Positions 9,146 through 17,847 of a stretch of DNA of 64,000 nucleotides are shown piece after piece (within the stretch, counting starts at the first letter, position 1; each line of letters starts with the position of its first letter). Location: contig NZ_CP096034.1 of assembly GCF_023115465.1 (NCBI RefSeq), positions 2,728,001 to 2,792,000 of the forward strand, in the 5' to 3' direction. Origin of the DNA: Gottfriedia acidiceleris (lineage in GTDB: Bacteria > Bacillota > Bacilli > Bacillales > Bacillaceae_G). A program made the position numbers and the translations under genes. The notes below the pieces were generated by a model. It was not told where the DNA came from and searched no databases. It worked only from the letters and a program-made list of their open reading frames with translations.

Positions 9146-10127
9146 CAAAGTAATCTGTATAAAATTGGGATCTTTTTAATGAAAACCGATAGTAAAATTG
9201 AAATTATTAATCCAAATGCAAAGTAGAATGTCCAATGTATGATTCCTTTAACAAAAAGCATATCAATAAATTTCAATGTAGCAATTGCAAACCCACCATG
9301 GAAAATTAAAATTATTAAGGATTCTCTACCTAAAAAGGTAAAAAACTTTGTCGTAAATTTCATTTTAGACAATAATTTCGCAATCGATAGTGTTACTATG
9401 CTTCCGGAAATGCCAGCTATATAAAATACAAAAATGTTATCATAAATCCTATAGTTCATATCTGCATTGTTGAAATACGTTGCAATTCCAAATATTAGAA
9501 GAGATAAAATTGATACTATACCAAATGGTTTTAGTTTATGTAATAATTGATAATACTTAAATTTTTTCCCAAAATGCATGAATAAAAGAGCGACTAATGC
9601 AATATCTAATCCCCACGGTAAAAATACAAAACGACTTATAGCATAGCCAACATACCCTAAAATTAAGTAAATACCTATTTGTATGTAAACACTAAATCCG
9701 CCAATGACCTTTTGAGTGTAACAATAGAGTAATTGAACGCAAAATAAACACACTAAAAACCATATAGGTGCATTGAAACCTAACCATCCGTTAACTCCAT
9801 TCCCATAAAAAATGCCAATAAAAGGTTTATACCATAAAAAATTATAATCTAAGGGGTTTACTGCGATTAAAATTAACCAATAAAAATAAGATAAGATCCC
9901 TGCTGTAAAGTAAGGTACTAATAAAGCATAAAATTTGTTGACCCATAAAAGCCTCGTACCTTTTAAGTAACTCTGACTACTAAAAAGATAACCTGATACA
10001 AAAAAAACAACGGCATTCTAAAGTCTCTTAAGATGTTATTTAACCAGATTGGAATAGCCGTGTGTCCCATTACTACCAAAAATATAGTTACCCCCCTTGC
10101 GATGTCTATTTCGTTAAATCGTTTCAT
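9145..10127 (-). pseudogene. Acyltransferase-3 family membrane protein, single frameshift
   Basis: An OatA/NodX-type acyltransferase of about 327 residues. It begins MKRFNEIDIARGVTIFLVVMGHT after GGAGG and continues through about nine hydrophobic helices. The frame breaks once, near 10005, at a run of eight T bases (minus strand) in the PLFFF segment. With one more T it reads PLFFFVSGYLFSSQSYLKGT and stays open to 9145. The family usually O-acetylates wall or surface polymers. The break could be a true mutation, a phase-variable tract or a sequencing error. Confidence 0.8.
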
Positions 10128-10292
10128 CCGTATCCTCCTGAAATGCTTCAAACACAAATAATAAGTTTTTGTCCATTAATCATCATATTGGAGGATGTTT
10201 TTACAATCTTATATTTTTTAAAACACCATTTGTTTAAGACTCACTTAGCCTTATCGTAAAGTAAGTCGAATATGTTTTGATTAGTCGAAAAT

Positions 10293-10330
10293 TAAAACAA
10301 ACCCTGTACAATACTGAAACAGGGTTTGGA
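10293..10330 (-). terminator. Terminator after the M15 peptidase
   Basis: AAACCCTGT pairs with ACAGGGTTT. On the minus strand the stem runs into TTGTTTTAATTTT, about 85 bp past the peptidase stop. Confidence 0.7.
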
Positions 10331-10411
10331 CGTAGTTATTACAATTTGAAATTTTGTATGGTAAATTAACTTTAATCTAAACTAAATTTTATAATGAGGT
10401 TTTACCTTTTC

Positions 10412-11020
10412 TTAGTCAAATAATTTTGCCCAAGTTTTTGGGCCAACTTTTCCATCTACAGTCAGTCCATTTTTCTTTTGAAAATTTTTTACTGCCCGAT
10501 CTGTAATTGGACCGAAAATACCATCTGCGGTAATTCCTAATTCTTTTTGAACTAATTTAACACTATTTCCTTTTGAACCTACTTTTAAAAGCGTTCCTGG
10601 ATATGCAGGAGGTTTAGCTTCCAATACTTTATCAGTACCATATCCTTTGTATTCAAATTGTAAATGTGGCTGATCTACAAATCCACTCCAGTCCCCACCC
10701 CATGTGAAGCCAATGGATTTAGCATAGTTAATAGCCGATTTAAATGGTTCAGTCTCGTATGAGTTCCACCCTTCTTTACCATTTACAATTGGAACAAAGT
10801 CTAGTGCTTGACCTACAAGATGATATGACTTTCTTGTTTGGGACTTGCCATTATCAACTAGTTCTTCTTGACGTTCTTTTGTTCGTGTCGTTTCGTAAAT
10901 TAAAACATTGATATTGTTTTTTATACAATAATTGTACCATTTTAAAGCAGCTTGCTTTGTATTTGGAGCTAGCTTATTTATATTTGATAAATTTCTTTCG
11001 TGATAAGTTGGATTAGTCAT
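10412..11020 (-). CDS. M15-family peptidoglycan peptidase with PG-binding domain
   Basis: A 202-residue protein. Residues 1-125 are an M15 L-alanyl-D-glutamate or D-Ala-D-Ala peptidase domain with SYHLVGQALDF (SxHxxGxAxD zinc motif) and HLQFEYKG carrying the last ligand. Residues 140-202 are a PG_binding_1 module (DGIFGPITDRAVKNFQKK, KVGPKTWAKLF). No signal peptide is visible, as in phage endolysins and some mother-cell enzymes. AAAAGGAG precedes the ATG. Its binding module closely resembles that of the glucosaminidase at 35253-35894. A prophage-derived lysin or a spore/mother-cell lytic role are both possible. Confidence 0.85.
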   Translation of the reverse strand: MTNPTYHERNLSNINKLAPNTKQAALKWYNYCIKNNINVLIYETTRTKERQEELVDNGKSQTRKSYHLVGQALDFVPIVNGKEGWNSYETEPFKSAINYAKSIGFTWGGDWSGFVDQPHLQFEYKGYGTDKVLEAKPPAYPGTLLKVGSKGNSVKLVQKELGITADGIFGPITDRAVKNFQKKNGLTVDGKVGPKTWAKLFD

Positions 11021-11472
11021 TTATGATTTCTCCTTTTAAATAAAATTTAAAAAGCCAACCTACTTAGGAAGACTTATCCCGATAAATAACATCGCTTGCT
11101 TTCATACTTTGAACACTTCTAAATAAACATTAAATCGTACACATAAGCCAATCTATTCATAAAATTGAAATATGGTTTGAATAAACAGTCCAAAAGTTTC
11201 CGTTTTTTTCTCCCAGACAGGCCTTTATTCCTGTTAATTTTTAAAACCTATTTAAACCCCCGGTAAATTCCAGCAACTACAATCATAGAAAAAAACACCT
11301 ATTGTAAGATACAGACATTAAACAATTTAATAATGACACTCACATTATTTACCATTGAATTTTTAGGGTACTTTAAAAAATATAGGAGAGAATATTGATT
11401 ATAAAAGGCAGTTTTCAAACCAATTCATTTAAAAGTGTTGGAGAAAATGCCCTTATATAAGGAGGAATAATC
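11021..11472. other. Intergenic region before sspO
   Basis: No gene is seen in these 450 bases. A forespore sigma-G promoter for sspO is expected here, but I could not assign -35 and -10 elements with confidence. GGAGGAA at 11461-11467 is the sspO ribosome site. Confidence 0.4.
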
Positions 11473-11619
11473 ATGTCTAGACGTAAAAATATTTCTGGTA
11501 GCGGAATGTCAGCTTCAATCGAACAAGGGAAAGCTGCTGGTTTTAAAGAAGAAACAGCACAAGAGCCACTTTCAGCTGATTATAAGTTAAACAATAAAAA
11601 GACAAAAAAAAGACAATAA
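11473..11619 (+). CDS. sspO: Small acid-soluble spore protein O
   Basis: A 48-residue spore protein with the SspO layout: basic N terminus MSRRKN, the GSGMSASIEQGKAAGF centre (compare GMNAA...QGxGAGY in relatives) and the ending NNKKTKKRQ. It is expected in the forespore core under sigma G. GGAGGAATA precedes the ATG. It runs divergently from citB as in B. subtilis, but here 7.5 kb away from it. In B. subtilis sspO and sspP form one unit; here a terminator and a minus-strand gene separate them. Confidence 0.85.
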   Translation: MSRRKNISGSGMSASIEQGKAAGFKEETAQEPLSADYKLNNKKTKKRQ

Positions 11620-11620
11620 A

Positions 11621-11661
11621 AAAAATAGCAAGCAATTTTTAGGAATTGCTTGCTATTTTTT
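11621..11661. terminator. Strong bidirectional terminator after sspO
   Basis: AAAAAATAGCAAGCAATT pairs with its complement on the other side of a short loop (stem about 16 bp), with A and T runs at the ends. It serves sspO and the convergent small gene. Confidence 0.9.
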
Positions 11662-11676
11662 ATATTATTTTGATCA

Positions 11677-11913
11677 TTACTCAAAATCATCTTTTCGCTT
11701 TCTTAAAATGCCTTTGTTCAGCGTTGATTGAGGCATTAAATAAATAATATCTCCTGTTCTTTTCGTATCTGTATTAACATTACTTTTTCTTCGATTATAG
11801 TATAGGAAAAAATTAATCACATTTTTTTGTCTCTTATTATATTGAATTTTCTTGAACAAGAGATAGAGTACGATCACACCCGAATATATAAGACAAACTG
11901 TTAGTATTTGCAT
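11677..11913 (-). CDS. Small single-pass membrane protein of unknown function
   Basis: A 78-residue protein with one N-terminal membrane helix (ILTVCLIYSGVIVLYLLF) followed by a basic cytoplasmic tail. No family is recognised. GAGGAG lies upstream but about 13 bases from the ATG, which is rather far. It sits between sspO and sspP on the opposite strand, shares a terminator with sspO and has no visible partner. Confidence 0.5.
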   Translation of the reverse strand: MQILTVCLIYSGVIVLYLLFKKIQYNKRQKNVINFFLYYNRRKSNVNTDTKRTGDIIYLMPQSTLNKGILRKRKDDFE

Positions 11914-12287
11914 AATCAGTATCAGTCTCCTCTTTCATTTTGACTATTACTAGTATTGGTCAAATTACTTGTTTCATACATCAAAAGAGTCAGACAAACT
12001 AAAAAAATTAACTTTTACTCTATTAATTTCTTAGATTTATTATTGTTTGTCATTTTTTATTATGAAAAATAATTTTCTCAACATTCAATTTTTATAATTA
12101 ATTTTAGATGAATTAGATCATAAGAATACCTCCCTTTCATTAATTTATTTATATATATGGAAAATGGTTATCGAAAATTATTAGAAAAAAATGATTAAAA
12201 CGCTTTCAAATATAAATTAGTAAATATTTCATTTTGGCATATTTTTTCGCATACAACTAAAGCTATTTGTAAAGGAAGGTGACAAAA

Positions 12288-12422
12288 ATGACAAACAAAT
12301 CGTCAAAAAGAAATAGCCCAATTGACCATGAAAGTGGACAACCAAAACCATTAAGCGGTTCTCATAAAGTGAAGAACCAAAATCATACAAGACAGAATAA
12401 ACATAGTCACCACGATATGTAA
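12288..12422 (+). CDS. sspP: Small acid-soluble spore protein P
   Basis: A 44-residue protein with the SspP pattern: [20 protein letters not shown] in the middle and an ending of KHSHHDM. It is a minor forespore protein. AAGGAAGGTG precedes the ATG. The next gene, a YfhD homologue, starts 34 bp later on the same strand and is probably cotranscribed. The 370-bp gap upstream (11914-12287) holds no other gene that I can see. Confidence 0.9.
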   Translation: MTNKSSKRNSPIDHESGQPKPLSGSHKVKNQNHTRQNKHSHHDM

Positions 12423-12456
12423 TTTAAATTAATTAGGTATAATGGAGGGGTTTAAT

Positions 12457-12615
12457 TTGAATGAGAAGAAAAGTACTTACAATTCTAATTTTAATAAGAA
12501 TGTAAAGCCTGATGGACTTGATGTCGAGTATTCAGCGGAATTAGCAGATCATGATGATATAGAGGCACAAGAACGTTCAGCTCAAGCAGATGCACGTGTA
12601 AAGAAAAAAATGTAA
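12457..12615 (+). CDS. yfhD: YfhD-family small protein
   Basis: A 52-residue hydrophilic protein starting with TTG after GGAGGGG. The core DGLDVEYSAELADHDD followed by EAQERSAQADARVKKK matches the YfhD family, known in Bacillus as sporulation-associated small proteins of unclear role. Its place directly behind sspP supports a spore function. A bidirectional terminator follows. Confidence 0.8.
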   Translation: MNEKKSTYNSNFNKNVKPDGLDVEYSAELADHDDIEAQERSAQADARVKKKM

Positions 12616-12625
12616 TTCGTTTTCG

Positions 12626-13375
12626 CTAAACAAAAAAAGGTATGCGAATACTTCCGCATACCTTTTTTAATAATTTGTTTATTTCAGCGTCAATTGCTGC
12701 TTTAATTGATTCTAAGCTAGGGTTGTCCACTGCTTTTCCATTTACAAATATTGTAGGTGTTCCGTTAACACCATAATGGTTAGCAATTGCAACATCGTTA
12801 GCAACTTGTTTCATTGCATCTTTTTTGTATAAATCTTTTTTAAATTGTTTTTCGTCTAAATTCGGAATAACAGATTTCGCAATGCTTGCTAATTTATCAG
12901 GTGTAGCCCAAGTTGTTGTTTCATCTTCTTGTTTTAAATAAATTTGCTCTTGAAACTTCCAAAATGAATCTTTATGAGTTTTATAAACTACTTCTGATGC
13001 AAGAGCAGCTAAATTTGAATCCTTCGAAATAAACGGATAGTTAATAAATGAAAAATTAATTAAACCATTATCAATATAATCTGCTTTTAGTTTTGGAAAA
13101 ACTACTTTATTCCACTGGGCACAAATCGGACATTTATAATCGCCAAATTCAACTACTTCCACTTTTGCATCATTATTATTAAATGTTGGTTGATCCTTTG
13201 TGTCAAACCCATCAACTTTCACTTGATTTACTCCAGCAATTGTTGGATATACTTCTTCAGTCTTTTTATCTTGCAATTTAGAAACTAAAAATAATGCTCC
13301 AACTAAAACAACTATTCCAACAAATACAGAAATAGCAAACGTTTGATTACTATTAGATTTTTTCTTTTTACTCAT
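12626..13375 (-). CDS. bdbD: DsbA-family thiol-disulfide oxidoreductase (BdbD-like)
   Basis: A 249-residue protein with one N-terminal membrane anchor (about 13-32) and a DsbA-like thioredoxin fold outside. The active site is CPIC (cysteines at 82 and 85) and the cis-proline lies in GVNGTPTIFVNG. The family oxidises secreted cysteines or, with CcdA and YneN, takes part in extracytoplasmic redox. The final 13 or so residues (KVCGSIRIPFFV) are encoded by the terminator hairpin, so the ancestral stop was probably lost just before it. No BdbC partner is adjacent, so bdbD itself is an approximate name. Confidence 0.8.
   Translation of the reverse strand: MSKKKKSNSNQTFAISVFVGIVVLVGALFLVSKLQDKKTEEVYPTIAGVNQVKVDGFDTKDQPTFNNNDAKVEVVEFGDYKCPICAQWNKVVFPKLKADYIDNGLINFSFINYPFISKDSNLAALASEVVYKTHKDSFWKFQEQIYLKQEDETTTWATPDKLASIAKSVIPNLDEKQFKKDLYKKDAMKQVANDVAIANHYGVNGTPTIFVNGKAVDNPSLESIKAAIDAEINKLLKKVCGSIRIPFFV
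12632..12669. terminator. Bidirectional terminator between yfhD and the DsbA-like gene
   Basis: AAAAAAGGTATGCG pairs with CGCATACCTTTTTT around an eight-base loop. It lies inside the last codons of the minus-strand DsbA-like gene. Confidence 0.9.
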
Positions 13376-13808
13376 TAGTGCTATATTCCCCCTACAATTA
13401 TGTACTGTACATTATTGTAACATAAACTCAATTGGCCTAACTATTGATAACCCTCGTAATTGAAAATAATTCTTAATATAAGTACATAAAATAAAGATTT
13501 CTTTATCCTAAGTAAAGATCCCTTTTATTCAAAATCTTAATTGAATTCTCTGCTTTTTACATAAATAAAAAAGCGGCCTATTTGCAGATTGTATTGTTTA
13601 ATTATCCTTAAAATTCAAATCCATCTTTGCACTTTTTGGGCAATATGAAACCAGACCCTGTTTAATTAATTTTTAAAACAGTTATTTTCTAATGCTTCAT
13701 TTATGATTGGCTAACGCATAAACGCAAGAATATGTTAAAAATTACTAGTCTTGTGAAAGCTCGTTCCCCTTTATAATGAAAGATGATTTGGAAAATTGGA
13801 GGAGAATT
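13376..13808. other. Intergenic region with a possible promoter
   Basis: No gene is seen. TATAAT at 13772-13777, with TTGTGA 15 bp upstream, could serve the following plus-strand gene; the spacing is shorter than ideal. Confidence 0.35.
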
Positions 13809-14324
13809 ATGTTTAAAATCATGCGATCAAGCTTTCAGCCGAGTAAGTACAATGAAGTGCTTCATTCGAAAAAACGAAGCATCATCGGTTACTACTTACT
13901 GGCAAGTGCCGTGTTAAGTGCGGGTCTATTTGAGCTTTTGATGAATTTCGATATAGCATCAGATACGACTTCGTTATGGACGGTTTTAGAAAATGGGTTC
14001 GGAGATCATGCTGAGCTATTTCTACTGATTGTCATCCCGTTCATTGTACTAATCATTCCGGTGATGATGCCAGTCTTGTTTTCACTTGTGTATAAGTATG
14101 CTGCACGAAAAAAGGACATTCATTTATCGTATCGCCAGTGGTACAAATTATTTTTCGTTGGTGCGATCTCATTTACGTTCGTTTCATTTATCGTAGAAAT
14201 CATTGCCTTTTTATTTGTGAACTTTTCATTGACATGGATTGAACGCGTTATGACCCTTCTGTTTCTTACCTTTATGTACAAAGCGGGAAAAGCAGCGACA
14301 ACCAAAAAAGAAACTACCAAATAA
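13809..14324 (+). CDS. Predicted multi-pass membrane protein
   Basis: A 171-residue protein with four hydrophobic segments (about 25-45, 70-95, 115-135 and 140-160) and basic ends. I do not recognise a family. GGAGGAG spaced four bases before ATG 13809 decides this start over one 33 bases upstream. Base composition is visibly less AT-rich than its neighbours, with GCG, CGG and GGTG runs, which hints at transfer from another genome. It is flanked by terminator-like sequences and seems monocistronic. Confidence 0.6.
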   Translation: MFKIMRSSFQPSKYNEVLHSKKRSIIGYYLLASAVLSAGLFELLMNFDIASDTTSLWTVLENGFGDHAELFLLIVIPFIVLIIPVMMPVLFSLVYKYAARKKDIHLSYRQWYKLFFVGAISFTFVSFIVEIIAFLFVNFSLTWIERVMTLLFLTFMYKAGKAATTKKETTK

Positions 14325-14443
14325 AGTAAAATTTCTGTTGGAGTTTACTGGAATACCCAAACAGCTAGTCTATTGATTCTTCCATTGAAATACTAGTAGG
14401 GAATTGGCTTTGATGACGGATAATTGAAAATAGTACTTAGAAT

Positions 14444-14482
14444 AAAAAACATAGGGAGATTTTAGCCTTCCTATGTTTTTAT
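14444..14482. terminator. Bidirectional terminator
   Basis: AAAAACATAGG pairs with CCTATGTTTTT, placed between the plus-strand membrane protein and a convergent small gene. Confidence 0.8.
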
Positions 14483-14487
14483 TCATA

Positions 14488-14637
14488 TTATTTATCTGTT
14501 TGTTTTTGCTTATTTTTCAAATACTCTGCACGCATTTTTTCAAGCTGCTGCTTTTTATCAAATTTGGCAGGTGTCTGTTTTTCATGAAACTTTGACACAG
14601 CCATCTGACCTTTTGTATCCAATTGATATTTTCCCAC
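14488..14637 (-). CDS. Small hydrophilic conserved-type protein
   Basis: A 49-residue lysine- and glutamine-rich protein, MGKYQLDTKGQMAVSKFHEK at its start, from a GTG preceded by AGGTGA. The helical QQLEKMRAEYLKNKQKQ tail is typical of small cytoplasmic or spore proteins of Bacillaceae. I cannot name the family. It has a good ribosome site and a terminator, so it is probably real. Confidence 0.6.
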   Translation of the reverse strand: MGKYQLDTKGQMAVSKFHEKQTPAKFDKKQQLEKMRAEYLKNKQKQTDK

Positions 14638-14965
14638 TTTATTCACCTACTTTTCTATCTTAAAAGAGAATCTATTCAACAAATATAATATACATTAATT
14701 TACTGAAGAATACCTTATTACTTTAATAGTTTAATGCTTAATCTTGCATATATCACTAAAAACATTTAAAACTTAGTAAAATAATTCATCACAAAATGGT
14801 ATTCATTTCATTTCTATAATCAGAATAAAATGCCTGACACCCTGCAAAAACCTTATAATTTTAGTGGTTGAAATAATCTAAAAGTAGCCCATCATTCTCA
14901 AGTTCTAGTTCATGCGGTTCGTACTAGTCATTATGATTATAAAAAGACTTCAATATTCTAAAAGC
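14638..14965. other. Intergenic region, nothing recognised
   Basis: AT-rich sequence between two minus-strand genes; no gene or RNA element is recognised. Confidence 0.4.
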
Positions 14966-15003
14966 AAAAAGCCAAGTCTATAATTAACTAAACTTGGCTT
15001 TCA
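14966..15003 (-). terminator. Terminator of the PH-like membrane protein
   Basis: AAGCCAAGT pairs with ACTTGGCTT and on the minus strand ends in TTTTTGCTTTT. Confidence 0.8.
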
Positions 15004-15007
15004 TTTA

Positions 15008-15478
15008 TTAGTTTTTTTTATTGACTAAAATAATCAATTCTTCATCAAATATAATGTCGGAATTTAAAATTAATAATTCTCTTATAAAAGCTTTTGGATT
15101 TTCGAGAGTTAAAATAATTGGTTGTACTGACTCGTTAATATGAATTAATAAAGTGATTACTTCTTTATTTTTTCCATAAACTTCGACTAGTTGCTTGATT
15201 TCTGTAATATCATTGACCTTTAGTTTAACTGTTAGAATGCCTTTATGAATAATAATTTCATCCTGGATTAATACAATATCACTTCTTATTAGGCGGAAAG
15301 CTGTAACACTTAAAACAATTACGACTACAGCGATTTGCAGATAAGTCTTTAAATCATTTCCGTTTCCTACAAGCATTGATATTAACTTGTACAGTATAAC
15401 CAGGAATATTGAACTGGCAGCCATATAAAATAAAACACTTAGAAACGTAAAGTGAGAAGAGAATTTAGTTTGTTTCAC
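15008..15478 (-). CDS. Membrane protein with bacterial PH-like domain
   Basis: A 156-residue protein with two N-terminal membrane helices (about 12-35 and 44-62) followed by a beta-rich domain (DIVLIQDEIIIHKGILTVKL, then LKVNDITEIKQL) that looks like a bacterial PH (YdbT/bPH) fold. The family is widespread and mostly uncharacterised. It is transcribed away from yneK. TTTTTTGTCAAAAAATG at 15588-15572 on its coding strand, about 100 bp upstream of the start, resembles a Spo0A box but is unproven. Confidence 0.55.
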   Translation of the reverse strand: MKQTKFSSHFTFLSVLFYMAASSIFLVILYKLISMLVGNGNDLKTYLQIAVVVIVLSVTAFRLIRSDIVLIQDEIIIHKGILTVKLKVNDITEIKQLVEVYGKNKEVITLLIHINESVQPIILTLENPKAFIRELLILNSDIIFDEELIILVNKKN

Positions 15479-15600
15479 ATTCTTTCGCCTCCTCTACGAC
15501 TTTTTTCTTTATTTTTTCTACTATATGATTCAAATACTTAAAATGAAACTAGTACTTAAAAATAAATGGTCATTTTTTGACAAAAAACATATGTACTTGC

Positions 15601-15630
15601 TTGATACTTGTCATATTTTCTTACTATAAT
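15601..15630 (+). promoter_or_regulatory. Predicted yneK promoter
   Basis: TTGATA (15601-15606) and TATAAT (15625-15630) are 18 bp apart, 35 bp before the yneK start. Confidence 0.6.
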
Positions 15631-15664
15631 AGTGGTATGTTTACCTAATACAAGGAGGATACAT

Positions 15665-16096
15665 ATGTTTTCGTTCTTTTCTCAAATTATGATTGTCTTA
15701 TGGACAATTTTCTTGTTAGGAATGATGTCAATCGGCGGATACTTTATGTTCAGAAAGTTTTTGAAAAGATTACCTAAAGAGGATGGGAAATCGATTTTAG
15801 ATTGGCAGGAAGAATATTTACAAAAAACAAGACATTTATGGTCGACTGAACAGAAAGAATTACTTGAAGAATTAGTAAAACCTGTTCCATCTTTATTTAG
15901 AGATATAGCTCGAGATAAAATAGCTGGAAAAATTGGTGAATTGGCATTGCTAAATAACGCTTCGCAAATTACACAAAGCTTAATTATTGAAGGGTATATT
16001 AAAGCAACCCCTAAGCGGGATCATGCATTTTTAGTTAAAACACTAAAGAAAAAAGAAATTGATTTTGCTGATTATAAACATTTACTTGCAAAATAA
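15665..16096 (+). CDS. yneK: YneK, DUF2621 membrane protein
   Basis: A 143-residue protein with one N-terminal membrane helix followed by a basic cytoplasmic domain. FRKFLKRLPKEDGKS, LDWQEEYLQKTRHLW and FRDIARDKIAGKIGELAL match the DUF2621/YneK family, and the ending HLLAK is as expected. AAGGAGG six bases before ATG 15665 sets the start. Function is unknown. The place beside ccdC and ccdA is the same as in B. subtilis. Confidence 0.9.
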   Translation: MFSFFSQIMIVLWTIFLLGMMSIGGYFMFRKFLKRLPKEDGKSILDWQEEYLQKTRHLWSTEQKELLEELVKPVPSLFRDIARDKIAGKIGELALLNNASQITQSLIIEGYIKATPKRDHAFLVKTLKKKEIDFADYKHLLAK

Positions 16097-16127
16097 AACG
16101 TGTACCGAAAAGGTACACGTTTTTTTC
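16095..16127. terminator. Bidirectional terminator between yneK and ccdC
   Basis: AAACGTGTACC pairs with GGTACACGTTT; T7 follows on the plus strand and a run of A's precedes it. It touches the ccdC stop codon. Confidence 0.9.
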
Positions 16128-16617
16128 AAGTGATAATTGTATTTGAAGGAAGCTGTCTTCTCATTTTTTGATATGATTTGTACATTGCTAAGCGCCAAGG
16201 AACAATCATTGAAAATGCTAATAAGAAGAACATACCACTTAATTGGCCTACATCGATTGATGAACTTAAATATAACTTCATCACGATTCGAACGACTAAT
16301 AAACCAAGTAAGATAAAGACAAATGCTTTAGATCTTTTTAAATAAATTTCATTATCCACAATTTCAAATTTAGATGTTTTAATTAAAAATAACGAAAAAA
16401 ATACTCCCATACAAACAGCTTCTAATACTTCAGAACCTGTCAATCTAAACTCTGGTACTAAGTACATTAAAGCTCCACTGCTCATAAAAAATGGAGGTAA
16501 AATTATTTTTCTAAGGTTTGTCGGCTTTTTAGCAGCTCTTAGTCTAACGACAATAACACCTAAAGCCATACAAGTTGCTAATACTGTGCTAAAAATTATA
16601 CTCATATCTTTACTCAT
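16126..16617 (-). CDS. ccdC: Cytochrome c biogenesis-associated membrane protein CcdC
   Basis: A 163-residue membrane protein with about five hydrophobic segments. VVRLRAAKKPTNLRKIILPP and the PEFRLTGSEVLEA loop match CcdC (YneJ, DUF1453). The protein is named for its linkage to ccdA; no essential role in cytochrome c maturation is established. AAAGGTAG precedes ATG 16617. In B. subtilis ccdB (yneI, a CheY-like protein) lies between ccdA and ccdC. Here only 180 bp separate them and no receiver domain is found. Confidence 0.85.
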   Translation of the reverse strand: MSKDMSIIFSTVLATCMALGVIVVRLRAAKKPTNLRKIILPPFFMSSGALMYLVPEFRLTGSEVLEAVCMGVFFSLFLIKTSKFEIVDNEIYLKRSKAFVFILLGLLVVRIVMKLYLSSSIDVGQLSGMFFLLAFSMIVPWRLAMYKSYQKMRRQLPSNTIIT

Positions 16618-16820
16618 TTTTTTCACTACCTTTTTTCTCAATCTTAAAGAATAACAATTCTCATATGCATTGACTATTTTAAAAACTGATTATTACAGTT
16701 TTTGTGAATATAAAGCATTCTTTTTATCATATAAACTGATTATATAATACTGCTTCTATCACATCGATGCAAATCCAATAACTTCAAATCCTTCAATTTT
16801 TTTCATTGGAAAGATATTGT

Positions 16821-17528
16821 TTAAAACCCAGTAAATCCACCAAAAAATCTAGTAAAATAAATTGTTATTTTAGTCAACCAATCAAAATATAACATGATTC
16901 CCATAATGATCATGATATAACCACCAAAAACGACGATTTTGTGTGAATACTTTTTAATCCAACCTAATGAGCCTAAATAAAACGACAATACAAAAAATGG
17001 AATAGAAAATCCAAGTGTATATGCTAACATATAAAATAGACTAGAACCTGGGTTACTTACTGCAAGTGCAAATACTGAAGTCAAGATTGGTCCAGTACAA
17101 GGTGTCCAACCTGCTGCGAAGGCTAATCCAATTAAAGTAGATCCTACAAATCCTGAAGGACGTTTTGAAAATTGAAACCTTCGATCATTCATTAAAAACT
17201 TCGGTTGAAAAATACCCGTTACAACTAATCCTAAAAATACAATTAAAATCGCACCAACTTGACGAATAAAATCTTGATAACGCATAAAAAAAGATCCAAT
17301 TATGGAAGTACTAAAACCTAAAACAATAAAAATGATTGTAAATCCTAGTAAAAAGAACAAAGTATGTAGTAAAGTTTTACTTTTATGTATTCTTTTTTCA
17401 TTTTGTAAATCACTTAAAGATACCCCTGTAATATACGATAAAAACGCTGGATAAATCGGTAGACAACATGGAGAAATGAAGGAGAGAAATCCCGCTCCAA
17501 ATGCAATACCAATATTTAAATCCCCCAT
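16821..17528 (-). CDS. ccdA: Cytochrome c biogenesis protein CcdA
   Basis: A 235-residue protein with six membrane helices. The redox cysteines sit in SFISPCCLPIYPAF near residue 20 and in AAGWTPCTGPILTS near residue 140, the pattern of the CcdA/DsbD membrane domain. It passes electrons from cytoplasmic thioredoxin to extracellular thiol proteins such as ResA, StoA or YneN, and is needed for cytochrome c maturation and spore cortex. AAGGGATG precedes ATG. It is upstream of ccdC in the same direction. Confidence 0.95.
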   Translation of the reverse strand: MGDLNIGIAFGAGFLSFISPCCLPIYPAFLSYITGVSLSDLQNEKRIHKSKTLLHTLFFLLGFTIIFIVLGFSTSIIGSFFMRYQDFIRQVGAILIVFLGLVVTGIFQPKFLMNDRRFQFSKRPSGFVGSTLIGLAFAAGWTPCTGPILTSVFALAVSNPGSSLFYMLAYTLGFSIPFFVLSFYLGSLGWIKKYSHKIVVFGGYIMIIMGIMLYFDWLTKITIYFTRFFGGFTGF

Positions 17529-17751
17529 TAACTTACATCCCTTCTCATCTTTACATTCTAGATAATATTATAACAGAATTACTTTTTATTTAGTATTAAA
17601 AGTAGTTAATAGACCGCATCATACTCATATTTCAAGAACCACTAATCATTCATTCATTACCAATAAATTGAAGAATAGTGATTAAAATGGAATATTTTCA
17701 CTTAAATTTCGGAACACTTCTTAATAAACTAATTTATATTAAGGTGGAAAC

Positions 17752-17847
17752 ATGTTAAAAAAAATATGGCCAAGTATTTTATTATTATTAATCCTTATCA
17801 TTTATTATTGGGAAATATTACCTATAATTTATAAATATCATGAATAA
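17752..17847 (+). CDS. Possible 31-residue membrane peptide
   Basis: ATG follows AAGGTGG and opens a 31-codon frame: MLKKIWPSILLLLILIIYY forms a single membrane helix, with a short tail ending KYHE. A good ribosome site and strong hydrophobicity support expression, but such short frames also arise by chance in AT-rich DNA. Downstream, 17848-18150 contains no intact gene; a hydrophobic phrase, QILVAIILSFLTLHIIFVVF, reads near 18010-18070 without a start. Confidence 0.45.
   Translation: MLKKIWPSILLLLILIIYYWEILPIIYKYHE

Noticed and set aside
12180-12287. Sigma-G promoter for sspP around GGCATATTTTTTCGCATACA
   Set aside because: GCATA-like elements are present but no pair has the right spacing, so no promoter was assigned.
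16760-16806. Fifteen-codon MKKIEGFEVIGFASM frame between ccdC and ccdA as a ccdB remnant
   Set aside because: It does not resemble any part of a CheY-like receiver domain.
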